64,000 nucleotides of DNA from Pararhizobium sp. GTDB lineage: Bacteria; Pseudomonadota; Alphaproteobacteria; Rhizobiales; Rhizobiaceae. The DNA lies in NCBI GenBank assembly GCA_030655075.1, contig JAURWE010000034.1, positions 1 to 64,000 of the forward strand, written 5' to 3'. Under the pieces are notes generated by a model, which was given only the letters and a program-made list of their open reading frames with translations, searched no databases and was not told where the DNA came from. The position numbers were made by a program, and so were the translations under genes. How positions within the stretch are numbered: position 1 is the first letter of the stretch; each line of letters starts with the position of its first letter. Shown here one piece after another: positions 25,538 to 34,366 of this stretch.

Positions 25538-26149
25538 CTAGAGAAATTCCGTCAGAGCGTCGCGCGACTGGATTCCCAGGAACTCGATGGCGACGCCCTC
25601 CTGGAAGTGGCGGACGACACGGCCGCGCATATTTCCGAGCGAAACCGCCATGCCCAGCGGTGGGCGCGTCTCGATGTCGACGGCCGCGCCGGAAAGCGAA
25701 AGGTCGATGATGCGGCAGATGTGCTTTGAGCCATCGTCCAGCGTCAGTTCGGTCTTCGTCTTGCGTGGTGCAAGACGATCATGGCGCCGGTCTTCCGGCA
25801 GGCCAAGTTCATGCTTGTTGGCAATCCAGGTCAGCTGAGCTGCGAGTTTCTCGCGTTTGCGCTCGGTTGCGTTGATCTGAATGATGAAGGCACCGTCGGT
25901 AACACGCAAGACGGAGCCTTCGATGCGGCCGATATGATCGACATAGGCTATGATGCGTTCGCCCAGATCAGGCCGGGCCCGGCAGGAGAAAACCACGTCG
26001 CCGGGCGACATGTCGACCACCGAGCAATCATATTCCTCGTGACTGGAAAACATCAGACGGCCTTCCAGATTGACAGTGACGCGTTGAAACGCCCGCTGTT
26101 CCGGCTGGATTCTCGCTGGAGTATCTGTTGTTTGCTGAAACGAGTGCAT
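25538..26149 (-). CDS. Tandem PilZ-domain protein, probable c-di-GMP receptor
   Basis: 203 aa from the ATG at 26149; nearby in-frame starts at 26155 and 26182 cannot be excluded, as no ribosome site is decisive. Two PilZ domains in tandem. The first (about 18-95) has RAFQR but a shortened second motif (DMSPGD). The second (about 120-200) is canonical, with RRHDR (RxxxR) and DLSLSG (DxSxxG), so it should bind c-di-GMP. It has no output domain, so it presumably works by contacting a partner that controls motility or polysaccharide. Confidence 0.85.
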   Translation of the reverse strand: MHSFQQTTDTPARIQPEQRAFQRVTVNLEGRLMFSSHEEYDCSVVDMSPGDVVFSCRARPDLGERIIAYVDHIGRIEGSVLRVTDGAFIIQINATERKREKLAAQLTWIANKHELGLPEDRRHDRLAPRKTKTELTLDDGSKHICRIIDLSLSGAAVDIETRPPLGMAVSLGNMRGRVVRHFQEGVAIEFLGIQSRDALTEFL

Positions 26150-26271
26150 CGCCATACAATTGTGAGAACAGTCCTGCCACAATTCTTACCGGTCCAATAT
26201 TAACAGAACGTTGGCATTTGCCATTGTGACATCGTTTAACTCGGATGTTTTTTCACGGGTAGCCCGCCTGT

Positions 26272-26898
26272 TCAATCCTGCCGCCCGCCTTCGAAAACCC
26301 TCAGGTGCAGGACGCGGCGGATGGTGCTGCCAAATCCGGATCTGACGGCTGAAATCGTCGAGGCGACCGGAATTTCCGGCCGGTTCTCCAAGAATGCATT
26401 CACCTTGGTGGTGTCGATCATCCGGATGCCGTTGAGGCTGAGCCCGGTCAGCGACAGCGGAACCGGCGACGGAACGCGGTCGATCAGCGTCATGGCGCCG
26501 ATCAGCCGGTCCGGAAGCGTTCCCCCGGACGAAAGCGGCAGCATGATGATCTCAAGCGCCATGTCCTCTCCATGCGCGCCGTGGCCGGTCAGGGACAGGA
26601 TGACCGGTGTCGACATCTGCATGGCGCGAAACGACTGTGCGACGAGCGTCTGCCGCGATTCGTGCATCCAGATACCGTCGAAACGGGTTCCGCGCAGCTC
26701 CCGGCCGAAAAGATTGCAGATATTGGTGCCGGCCAGCCGGATGCGGATGCCGTCGGTTGAAAGATGCTCGAGAATAAACAGGTCAGGCAGAATCCGCCTG
26801 ATGTCGCCAGGCTCGATCTCCTGCCGTCTTGGGGCGGTGCGCTTGCCGCGCAGCCTGTCCCAATATGTATAGAGTTCTATCGATGCCTTATTGCGCAT
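26272..26898 (-). CDS. PAS_5 family protein
   Basis: 208 aa from the ATG at 26898 (SIELYTYWDRLRGKRTAPRR follows). This opening and DIRRILPDLFILE are diagnostic for PAS_5 (PF07310), a stand-alone PAS-like sensor common in Rhizobiales. The centre shows the PAS-type core (RIRLAGTNICNLFGRELRG). No kinase or GGDEF domain is attached. It lies 120 bp upstream of the PilZ gene on the same strand, so the two may be expressed together. Ligand and output unknown. A longer frame upstream is open but has no start signal. Confidence 0.8.
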   Translation of the reverse strand: MRNKASIELYTYWDRLRGKRTAPRRQEIEPGDIRRILPDLFILEHLSTDGIRIRLAGTNICNLFGRELRGTRFDGIWMHESRQTLVAQSFRAMQMSTPVILSLTGHGAHGEDMALEIIMLPLSSGGTLPDRLIGAMTLIDRVPSPVPLSLTGLSLNGIRMIDTTKVNAFLENRPEIPVASTISAVRSGFGSTIRRVLHLRVFEGGRQD

Positions 26899-27146
26899 GC
26901 TCTCAATTCCGGACTTGGCACGGCAACCTGTCTCGCCTTGGGACAGGTAACCGCTAATTCTGGGTCTTCCTGTTATGGCAAGCGAATTGCGTGCCAAGAA
27001 AATATTAAGGATAAGCGCCCGTGCGGTCCTGACCGGTTTTGGGCGGGTGATGGGCGCTGCGGCAAAGGATCGCTTCATATTTCCGCCATTTGTGCCCATA
27101 TCCATGATGGCGCTGAACAATGCCGAAGAATGAAAAGGAAAGACCT

Positions 27147-27896
27147 ATGGACGAGCCGCGCGCAGACGAGGGGGCAATGTCTGCCGAAGCCGTGATCGGC
27201 GAAGAGGTTGCCCGCAAGCGCGAGCCGGCGATCAATCTGCCGGGCAGCCTTCTCGTGGCGCTGCTGGGGCTGGTCGCGATCCATGCGGTCCGCGTCTATC
27301 TGCTGGCGCCGGAGACCGACAACTGGCTGCTGGTCGAGTTTGCCTTTTTCCCGGCGCGGTATGCCTTTTCGCTGTCTGAGCAGAGCTTTGCCTGGCTCTG
27401 GAGCCCTGTCACCTATTCGTTGCTGCACGGCGGCTGGGAGCACGTGTTGTTCAACGCATTCTGGCTGGTGGCATTCGGCGCCCCCGTCGTGCGCCGCATC
27501 GGCACGCTGCGCTTCATCCTTTTTTGGTGCATTTCGGCGGCAGCTGCCGTTGCCTTTCATACGGCATTCCACTGGGGCGACGCCGTGCCGGTCATCGGCG
27601 CGTCCGGCGTGGTTGCAGCCCTGATGGGCGCTGCGGCCCGTTTTGTTTTTTCGCCGGGTGGGCGGATAAGGCGGGAATCGCACCTCAATCCGCTGATGTC
27701 GATCCCCGCCGCCCTGTCCGATCGCACGGTTCTTGTCTTTGCCGGCGTGCTGTTTGCCAGCAATCTGCTGATAGGCCTTGGGGCTTTTGCGCCCGGCGGT
27801 GCGGCCACGATCGCCTGGGAGGCGCATATCGGCGGTTTTCTTTTCGGCTTCCTGTTTTTCGCGCCCTTCGACCGCCAGCCTGTTCCGTCCGAATGA
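27147..27896 (+). CDS. Rhomboid-family intramembrane serine protease
   Basis: 249 aa with about six membrane segments. Catalytic dyad: S153 in GASG and H227 in AHIGG. The rhomboid motif HGGWEHVLFNAFWL (94-107) in helix 2 is present. The start at 27147 is favoured because AAGGAA lies 6 nt upstream; an ATG at 27120 gives nine more residues. A cytoplasmic tail of about 30 residues precedes the first membrane segment. Substrates cannot be predicted. Confidence 0.88.
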   Translation: MDEPRADEGAMSAEAVIGEEVARKREPAINLPGSLLVALLGLVAIHAVRVYLLAPETDNWLLVEFAFFPARYAFSLSEQSFAWLWSPVTYSLLHGGWEHVLFNAFWLVAFGAPVVRRIGTLRFILFWCISAAAAVAFHTAFHWGDAVPVIGASGVVAALMGAAARFVFSPGGRIRRESHLNPLMSIPAALSDRTVLVFAGVLFASNLLIGLGAFAPGGAATIAWEAHIGGFLFGFLFFAPFDRQPVPSE

Positions 27897-28077
27897 TCCG
27901 CAGAAACCCTTGCATTCTGGTCTAGCGCGGCGCAACATTTGCTGATGGTCATATTGGCTGCTGCCGGGTTGACCATCGCGGGCCGTCACAGGGAGAGTGG
28001 CGGCAATCGACGCAAGGGCTGACGCAACAGCCCGAGCGATGCAACGTATCGTGCTAGAGACATACGGAGGAGCAAGA

Positions 28078-28506
28078 ATGTCGGTTAGGGCAATACTCAA
28101 CGAAAAGGGCCGCAACGTCGTCACGGTCGGATCGCAGATGACGATCCGTCAGGCGGCGAAGTTTCTGAACGAAAATCATATCGGCGCCGTGGTCATTGTC
28201 GACACCGGAGACAAGATCGGTGGTATTCTGACCGAGCGCGACATTGTCGCCGCTGTCGCTCAGCATGGGCCGGAAGGTCTTGAAAAGCCCGTTGCTTCCG
28301 TCATGTGGTCGAATGTGTTCCGCTGTGGCGAGGACACCACGATCGAGGACCTGATGGCAATGATGAGTTCCAAGCGCGCGCGCCACATCGTGGTCGAGAA
28401 AGACGGCCATCTGGCCGGCATCATTTCCATCGGCGACGTGGTCAAGTCGCACATTCGCGCCATCGAGCAGGAAGCCGCGCATATCAAGGCCTACATCGCC
28501 GGCTGA
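28078..28506 (+). CDS. CBS-pair domain protein
   Basis: 142 aa made up almost entirely of two CBS motifs (about 8-60 and 73-128), which bind adenosine nucleotides. GGILTERDIVAAVA and GIISIGDVVKSHI end the two motifs, both with the (T/S)xxD nucleotide signature. The ATG at 28078 has GGAGG 8 nt upstream. Similar stand-alone pairs are common in alphaproteobacteria; the partner enzyme is unknown. Confidence 0.88.
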   Translation: MSVRAILNEKGRNVVTVGSQMTIRQAAKFLNENHIGAVVIVDTGDKIGGILTERDIVAAVAQHGPEGLEKPVASVMWSNVFRCGEDTTIEDLMAMMSSKRARHIVVEKDGHLAGIISIGDVVKSHIRAIEQEAAHIKAYIAG

Positions 28507-28609
28507 CGGTACCGGCCCAACCTGACGACACTGCCTGCAAGCGCTCTTTGTTGTGAATGATTCGGCGGCGTACTCGCGTTTCGCCGCCGCGTCTTTATGA
28601 TATCGAGCC

Positions 28610-29626
28610 ATGACCGAATCAAAAGCTTTCATTTCGGGCTGCAAAGGCCTGTCTCTCACCGATGATGAAAAGGCGTTCTTCCGCGACGAGCGCCCTTGGG
28701 GTTTCATCCTGTTTGGCCGCAATATCGGCGAAGCCGCGCAGATTTCCGATCTTGTCGCAGAGATGCGCGATTCCATCGGCGATCCCTCGGCCCTGGTCCT
28801 GATCGACCAGGAAGGTGGCCGCGTCCAGCGCATCCGCCCGCCGCTGGTCGCACAGTATCCCAATGCTGCCGCGCTCGGCGAAATCTACCGCCGCGACCGA
28901 GCCCTCGGGCTTCGTGCCGCCTGGATTATGTCGCGCCTGCACGCCTTCGATCTGATGCGCCTTGGTATCAATGTCGATTGCCTGCCGGTCCTCGACGTGC
29001 CGGTTCCCGGCAGCCACGATGTCATCGGCAACCGTGCCTATGGCTACGATCCGATCGCCGTGTCCGAAATGGGCAAGGCCGCCGCCGAGGGTCTGAAGGC
29101 CGGCGGAATGCTGCCGATCATGAAGCACATGCCCGGCCATGGCCGCTCATTTGTCGATTCGCATCACAATCTTCCCATCGTTGATGCGCCGCTGTCGGAG
29201 CTTTTCGCGTCCGACTTCGTGCCCTTTGTGGCGATGAAGGACGAGCTGATGGCGATGTCGGCGCATCTCGTCTATACCGTCATCGATCCGGACAACCCCG
29301 CAACGACATCGGAAAAGGTCGTGCGCGAGATCATTCGCGGACACATCGGCTTCGATGGCCTGTTGATATCAGACGATGTCTCGATGAACGCGCTGGCCGG
29401 CGATATCGCGTCACGCGCCCGTGGCATTGTTGCTGCAGGACTGGATTTGGTTTTGCACTGCCACGGCATCATGGACGAAATGCTGGCCGTCACCGCCAAT
29501 GTGCCGGTGCTGGCGGGCAGGTCGCTGGAGCGTGCCAACAAGGTGCGCGCCGGATTTACCCAGCCTGACGGTGCCAGCGAAACGGCTTTGAGAGACGAAT
29601 TCCAGGGCATGTTCGCCACGGTTTGA
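28610..29626 (+). CDS. nagZ: Beta-N-acetylhexosaminidase (family 3 glycoside hydrolase)
   Basis: Cytoplasmic enzyme that removes GlcNAc from anhydro-muropeptides during wall recycling. 338 aa, normal for NagZ. Motifs: DQEGGRVQR (66-74), KHMPGHGRS with the SHHNLP general-acid loop (172-189), and SDDVSM (254-259) holding the catalytic Asp. The SPOR/argS genes often found upstream in alphaproteobacteria are absent. scpA and scpB follow with the usual spacing, forming the nagZ-scpA-scpB order. Confidence 0.95.
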   Translation: MTESKAFISGCKGLSLTDDEKAFFRDERPWGFILFGRNIGEAAQISDLVAEMRDSIGDPSALVLIDQEGGRVQRIRPPLVAQYPNAAALGEIYRRDRALGLRAAWIMSRLHAFDLMRLGINVDCLPVLDVPVPGSHDVIGNRAYGYDPIAVSEMGKAAAEGLKAGGMLPIMKHMPGHGRSFVDSHHNLPIVDAPLSELFASDFVPFVAMKDELMAMSAHLVYTVIDPDNPATTSEKVVREIIRGHIGFDGLLISDDVSMNALAGDIASRARGIVAAGLDLVLHCHGIMDEMLAVTANVPVLAGRSLERANKVRAGFTQPDGASETALRDEFQGMFATV

Positions 29627-29669
29627 CGGGTTGCCCGATGGCAGCGAACTGTAACAGAAGGACCGGCCG

Positions 29670-30542
29670 GTGCTGAAGACGAAGGGTGTACAGCGCGCAC
29701 AGCAGCCGGGCAGGTCCCCGATGGATTCGCTGTGGCAGGACGGCACCGGTGCCGATCGCGGTCTGCATGAAGAGGAACTGGTGGTCGACATCGCCGGTTT
29801 CGAAGGCCCGCTCGATCTTTTGCTGCATCTTGCCCGCACCCAGAAAGTCGATCTCGGCCGCATTTCCATTCTGGCGCTCGTCGAGCAATATCTGACCTTC
29901 ATCGAAAAGGCCCGGCGTATCCGCCTCGAACTCGCCGCCGATTATCTGGTCATGGCCGCATGGCTCGCCTTTCTCAAGTCGCGGCTGCTCATCCCCCAGC
30001 AGGTCAAGCAGGACGGTCCCTCCGGCGAGGAAATGGCCTCGGCTCTGGCCTTCCGGCTGCAGCGTCTGGAGGCGATGCGCGATGCCGCCACGCGTCTGGT
30101 CAACCGCAACCGCCTCGGCCGCGACGTCTTTCAGCGCGGCGCACCGGAGCATATCGTCGCCGACCGCAATTCCGGCTACGACGCCACGCTCTATGATCTC
30201 CTCAGCGCCTACGCCTCGCTGCGGCAGCGCGAGGCGGTCATGCAGGTCACCATCGAGCGGCGCACCGTCTGGTCGCTGGCCGATGCCCGGCTGATCCTGG
30301 CAAGGCTAGTGGGCGAACTGGACGACTGGACGGCGCTCAATCATTTCCTGCTGCGCTATATGACCAGCCCCAAGGAGCGCGCCACGGCGATTGCCAGCTC
30401 CTTTGCCGCCTCGCTGGAAATGGTTCGCGAAGGGCGGTTGGAGATCCGCCAGGACGGGGCTTTCTCGCCGATCTATATCCGCCAAGGCCCCAAGCCGCTG
30501 AATGCTGCCGCGATCGCGGACATGGAGGCGGGGCGTGACTGA
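29670..30542 (+). CDS. scpA: Segregation and condensation protein A
   Basis: Kleisin subunit of the bacterial SMC condensin. 290 aa. GFEGPLDLLLHLARTQKVDLGRISI (read 43-67) and YLVMAAWLAFLKSRLLIP (91-108) are the N-terminal SMC-binding signature; the C-terminal winged helix spans about 220-285. The GTG start at 29670 has GAAGGA 7 nt upstream. An ATG at 29721 would drop 17 less conserved residues. The stop overlaps the start of scpB. Confidence 0.95.
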   Translation: MLKTKGVQRAQQPGRSPMDSLWQDGTGADRGLHEEELVVDIAGFEGPLDLLLHLARTQKVDLGRISILALVEQYLTFIEKARRIRLELAADYLVMAAWLAFLKSRLLIPQQVKQDGPSGEEMASALAFRLQRLEAMRDAATRLVNRNRLGRDVFQRGAPEHIVADRNSGYDATLYDLLSAYASLRQREAVMQVTIERRTVWSLADARLILARLVGELDDWTALNHFLLRYMTSPKERATAIASSFAASLEMVREGRLEIRQDGAFSPIYIRQGPKPLNAAAIADMEAGRD

Positions 30543-31269
30543 GCCGCGCGAGCCGCACGACATGTTCGAGGACGATCTGCCCGAGGATGCGGACGAGCCC
30601 GAAGCGGTCGATCTGCGGCTGGAACTGGAAGCCGAGCGCATTGCCGAAGCGCTGGTGTTCGCTTCCGCTGGTCCTGTCTCCGAGACCTACATTGCCGACC
30701 GCCTGCTGCGGGGCATCGATGTGCATGCGGTCATGCTGCGGCTGAAGGACGCGTATGCCCTGCGCGGCGTCAATCTTGTGCAGGTGGCCGACCACTGGGC
30801 GTTTCGCACCGCCGCCGATCTCTCCTTCGTCATCCGCTCGGACGAGACCGAAGTGCGCAAGCTGTCGCGCGCCGCCCTCGAAGTTCTCTCCATCATTGCC
30901 TATCACCAGCCGGTAACCCGGGCGGAAATCGAAGATATCCGCGGCATCCAGACCTCGAAAGGCACGCTGGATGTGCTGATGGAGGCGGGATGGGTGCGGT
31001 TTCGCGGCCGCCGGCGGACGCCGGGCCGTCCGGTGACGTTTGGCACGACCAAGGATTTCCTCGATCATTTCGGCCTGGAAGAGCTGCGCGACCTGCCGGG
31101 CATGGATGAATTGAAGGGGGCCGGCCTGCTTGCCGGCCGCGTGCCATCCGGCTTCCAGATACCCCTGCCGATGAATGACGACGCCCTGACCGAGGACGAA
31201 GACCCTTTGACGCAGCTCGATCTGGAAGAACTCGGGCTCTTGACACCGCAGGGCGAAGAAGCCGAATAA
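30535..31269 (+). CDS. scpB: Segregation and condensation protein B
   Basis: Winged-helix dimer that binds ScpA. 244 aa from the GTG at 30535, which overlaps the scpA stop by 8 bp and has GGAGG 6 nt upstream. LSRAALEVLSIIAYHQPVTRAEIEDIRG (read 108-135) is the ScpB core motif, followed by RGRRRTPGRPVTFGTT. Acidic tails at both ends (DDLPEDADEPEA at the start, an acidic C-terminus). Confidence 0.95.
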   Translation: MTEPREPHDMFEDDLPEDADEPEAVDLRLELEAERIAEALVFASAGPVSETYIADRLLRGIDVHAVMLRLKDAYALRGVNLVQVADHWAFRTAADLSFVIRSDETEVRKLSRAALEVLSIIAYHQPVTRAEIEDIRGIQTSKGTLDVLMEAGWVRFRGRRRTPGRPVTFGTTKDFLDHFGLEELRDLPGMDELKGAGLLAGRVPSGFQIPLPMNDDALTEDEDPLTQLDLEELGLLTPQGEEAE

Positions 31270-31360
31270 CGATAAAACGTGATGATGCGGCTCGACTTTT
31301 GCCGCTGCGGCCTGGCGCATGGCGATGGGCGGCCAAGAATATTGCAGGGATTGTTCAGGC

Positions 31361-32464
31361 ATGGTTTCTGATCCGCAAGGCTCCACCTTGACCAGGGCAC
31401 GGCGGACGGCAGGCGTGACCTTTGCCGCCCGGCTCACCTTTGACGATATTCACCACCAATACCATGCCAACGAAACCATCAAGGGCATCTCGCTGACCGC
31501 CGAGCCCGGCGAGGTTCTGTGCCTGCTTGGACCGTCCGGCTCGGGAAAAACCACCCTGCTGCGCATCGCCGCCGGCGTCGAGGCGCAGTCGCGCGGCCGG
31601 GTGATTCTGAATGACCGGGAGATTGCCGGGCCTCATGTCTTCGTGCCGCCGGAACGGCGCGGCGTCGGACTGATGTTTCAGGATTTTGCGCTCTTCCCGC
31701 ATATGACCATCAGAGACAATGTGCGCTTCGGCCTGACTGCGCTTCCCAGAAGCGAAGCGCTGACGGCGGCCGACATTGCGCTCGAGCGGGTGGGCCTGTC
31801 GCACTATGCCGATAAATATCCCCATGTCCTGTCGGGTGGCGAGCAGCAGCGCGTCGCACTGGCAAGGGCGCTGGCGCCGCGGCCGGCCGTGCTGCTCATG
31901 GACGAGCCCTTTTCGGGCCTTGATTCCCGGCTCAAGGATTCCATCCGCGCCGACACGCTGGCGATCCTGCGCGAAACCCGGGCGACTGCCATCGTCGTGA
32001 CCCATGATGCCGAAGAGGCCATGCGCATGGGCGACCGCATTGCACTGCTGAAAAGTGGCAAGCTGGTCCAGGTCGGCACTGCCGACGACCTTTATCGCCG
32101 CCCGGCCGATCTGTTCGCAGCCGCGTTCTTTTCGGAAATCAACGAGTTCGAGGGCACGGTGCGCAATGGATGCGTCGATACGGCGATCGGAACCGTGGCG
32201 TGCCGGGCGCTCGCCGATGGGTCGAAAGTCTCGTTTGCCGTGCGCCTGTCCGATATTCACGTCAGCGAAAGCGGTGGCCCGATCGAGGCGCGCATTCTGT
32301 CGCGGCGCTTCCTCGGCGTCGTTGAATTGCTCGATCTGGCGGTTGCCGGGCAGGACAGGCCGCTCAGGGCCCGCATTCGCGCCGATGTGCTGGCGCAAGG
32401 ATTGCGTGATGTCACGCTTTCCGTTAACGAGCGCAACATACTTCTGTTTGAAAAAGGCGCATGA
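31361..32464 (+). CDS. ABC transporter ATP-binding protein (FbpC/PotA-like), no partner genes
   Basis: 367 aa importer-type ATPase. Walker A LLGPSGSGKTT (56-66), Q loop MFQDFALFPH, signature LSGGEQQR, Walker B VLLMDEPFSGLD, and switch His in VVTHDAEE; a TOBE-like regulatory tail covers about 240-367. Such ATPases serve iron, polyamine, sulphate or sugar importers. No permease or binding protein is nearby: the gene sits alone between scpB and tatA. The start is uncertain; 31361 gives the more typical N-terminus, and an ATG at 31319 is also possible. Confidence 0.85.
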   Translation: MVSDPQGSTLTRARRTAGVTFAARLTFDDIHHQYHANETIKGISLTAEPGEVLCLLGPSGSGKTTLLRIAAGVEAQSRGRVILNDREIAGPHVFVPPERRGVGLMFQDFALFPHMTIRDNVRFGLTALPRSEALTAADIALERVGLSHYADKYPHVLSGGEQQRVALARALAPRPAVLLMDEPFSGLDSRLKDSIRADTLAILRETRATAIVVTHDAEEAMRMGDRIALLKSGKLVQVGTADDLYRRPADLFAAAFFSEINEFEGTVRNGCVDTAIGTVACRALADGSKVSFAVRLSDIHVSESGGPIEARILSRRFLGVVELLDLAVAGQDRPLRARIRADVLAQGLRDVTLSVNERNILLFEKGA

Positions 32465-32504
32465 ACGTCTTACATCGGGGTAACGGTTTTAAGGGAGCAA
32501 GCTT

Positions 32505-32714
32505 ATGGGTTCTTTCAGTATCTGGCATTGGTTGATCGTTCTGGTCGTCGTCCTGCTTTTGTTCGGCCGTGGCAAGATTCCCGAATTGATGGGTGATGTC
32601 GCCAAGGGCATCAAGAGCTTCAAGAAGGGCATGACCGAGGATGAAACCGTGACCACCGCCGACAAGGGCGTGGATGGCAAGACCGTCGAACACAAGTCCG
32701 ACGAAGTTCGCTAG
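32505..32714 (+). CDS. tatA: Sec-independent translocase subunit TatA
   Basis: 69 aa. Single membrane helix (about 7-22) after the short N-terminus, then the hinge LFGRGKIPELMGD and an amphipathic helix (about 25-42), then a charged tail. These are the diagnostic TatA features. TatA oligomers form the path for folded proteins carrying twin-arginine signals. The start follows GGGAGC. First gene of tatABC. Confidence 0.97.
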   Translation: MGSFSIWHWLIVLVVVLLLFGRGKIPELMGDVAKGIKSFKKGMTEDETVTTADKGVDGKTVEHKSDEVR

Positions 32715-32775
32715 AATCCTTTTTAACGCGATGGGGCGGTCCGTTTCGGGCCGCTCATCCTGCGGGACGTAAAGC

Positions 32776-33474
32776 ATGCTCGATATCGGCTGGACCGAGT
32801 TGGTGGTGATTGCCATCGTGCTCATTATCGTCGTGGGTCCGAAGGACCTGCCTCCCATGTTGCGTGCCTTCGGCAAGATGGCGACCAAACTGCGGGGCAT
32901 GGCGGGCGATTTCCGCCAGCAGTTCGACGAGGCCTTGAAAGAGGCCGATCTCGACGAGGTCCGCAACACCATCAGCGACGCGCAAAAGCTCAATCCGGTC
33001 AATTCGATCCGCGAGGCGATGAACCCGTTGCGCACCATGGGCAACGAACTCAAGGCCGACCTGCAGAAATCGGTGTCGACCACGCCGAAGCCGCAGGTTG
33101 CCGCCGGTGACAGCCCGGAAATGGCTGCAGCCCTCGGCACAGCCGAGGTCAAGCCGGCCGATACCGTCGCTGCCGCCGCCATTGCCTCTGCCAAAAAGCA
33201 GCTCGACAGCGCCAAGACGCAGGCCGATTTGGTTGCCGAGGCGATCAACAAGCCCAAGGCCAAGCGCGTGACAAAGCCGAAGGTTGCTGAAACCGTGGTT
33301 GTTGCTTCTGTGGCCGAGGTCAAGGCGCCGGTTGCCAAGCCTGCCGCGAAAAAGGCATCGCCCGCCAAGACGGTGGTTCCCGATGCTGCCGTCGACCGGC
33401 TGGAGCAGCCAAAGCCTAAAAAGACGGCCGCCAATTCCAGCAATGGTAAGGCCAGCAAGAAGGGTGACGCATGA
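32776..33474 (+). CDS. tatB: Sec-independent translocase subunit TatB
   Basis: 232 aa. N-terminal membrane helix with MLDIGWTELVVIAIVLIIVVGPKDLP (read 1-26; Glu at 8 and Gly-Pro hinge) and an amphipathic helix. After about 60 residues comes a long Lys/Ala/Pro-rich tail typical of alphaproteobacterial TatB. With TatC it forms the signal-binding complex. The last 4 bp overlap the tatC start. Confidence 0.96.
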   Translation: MLDIGWTELVVIAIVLIIVVGPKDLPPMLRAFGKMATKLRGMAGDFRQQFDEALKEADLDEVRNTISDAQKLNPVNSIREAMNPLRTMGNELKADLQKSVSTTPKPQVAAGDSPEMAAALGTAEVKPADTVAAAAIASAKKQLDSAKTQADLVAEAINKPKAKRVTKPKVAETVVVASVAEVKAPVAKPAAKKASPAKTVVPDAAVDRLEQPKPKKTAANSSNGKASKKGDA

Positions 33475-34316
33475 GCGGCGAAATCGAAGACAAGCCGCAG
33501 CCGTTGATGGCGCATCTGATCGAGCTGCGCGCGCGGCTGATCTGGGCCGTCGGCGCGTTTTTTGTCGCTTTCCTGATCTGCTTCTATTTCGCCAAGCCGC
33601 TGTTCAACGCGCTGGTGTTGCCATTCAAGTGGGCAGTGCAGTGGGCCGGTCTCGATCACCGCAAGGTCGAGCTGATCTATACGGCGCCGCAGGAGTTCTT
33701 CTTCACGCAGATCAAGGTCGCCATGTTCGGCGCACTGGTCATCGCGTTTCCCGTGATTGCCTCGCAGATCTACAAGTTCGTGGCGCCGGGTCTTTACAAG
33801 AACGAGCGCGCCGCCTTCCTGCCGTTCCTCATCGCGTCGCCGCTGCTGTTCCTGCTCGGTGGCGCGCTGGTCTATTTCTTCTTCACGCCGATGGTCATGT
33901 GGTTCTTTCTGGCCATGGAGCAGGGCGGCGGGGAGGGCCAGGTGTCGATCCAGCTTCTGCCGAAAGTGTCGGAATATCTCAGCCTGATCATGTCGCTGAT
34001 CTTCGCCTTCGGCCTCGTCTTTCAGTTGCCCGTCATCACCACGCTACTCGCCCGCGTCGGCTTCATCACGGCCGACGATTTGGTGGCAAAGCGCAAATAT
34101 GCGATCGTCATCGCCTTTGTGGCGGCAGCTGTTTTGACGCCGCCCGATCCGGTCTCCCAGATCGGTCTGGCGATCCCGGCGATCCTTCTCTACGAAATTT
34201 CGATCTACACGGCCCGGCTCATCGAACGCCAGCGATCTCGCGACAAGGCAGCCAAAGAGACGGCGGAGGCTGAAGCCTCGACGCCCGCCACCCATGCGGA
34301 TGCCGCTGAGAGTTGA
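33471..34316 (+). CDS. tatC: Sec-independent translocase subunit TatC
   Basis: 281 aa with six membrane segments. PLMAHLIELRARLIWAV (10-26) and the periplasmic FFFTQIKVAMFGALVIAFP (read 75-93) are conserved TatC blocks; it binds the twin-arginine signal. The ATGA overlap with tatB indicates coupling. The stop is 50 bp before serS. Confidence 0.97.
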   Translation: MSGEIEDKPQPLMAHLIELRARLIWAVGAFFVAFLICFYFAKPLFNALVLPFKWAVQWAGLDHRKVELIYTAPQEFFFTQIKVAMFGALVIAFPVIASQIYKFVAPGLYKNERAAFLPFLIASPLLFLLGGALVYFFFTPMVMWFFLAMEQGGGEGQVSIQLLPKVSEYLSLIMSLIFAFGLVFQLPVITTLLARVGFITADDLVAKRKYAIVIAFVAAAVLTPPDPVSQIGLAIPAILLYEISIYTARLIERQRSRDKAAKETAEAEASTPATHADAAES

Positions 34317-34366
34317 CACAAGTCCTCCAAGCACCATCCCTCCACTGAACAACGCCTGGAACGACG

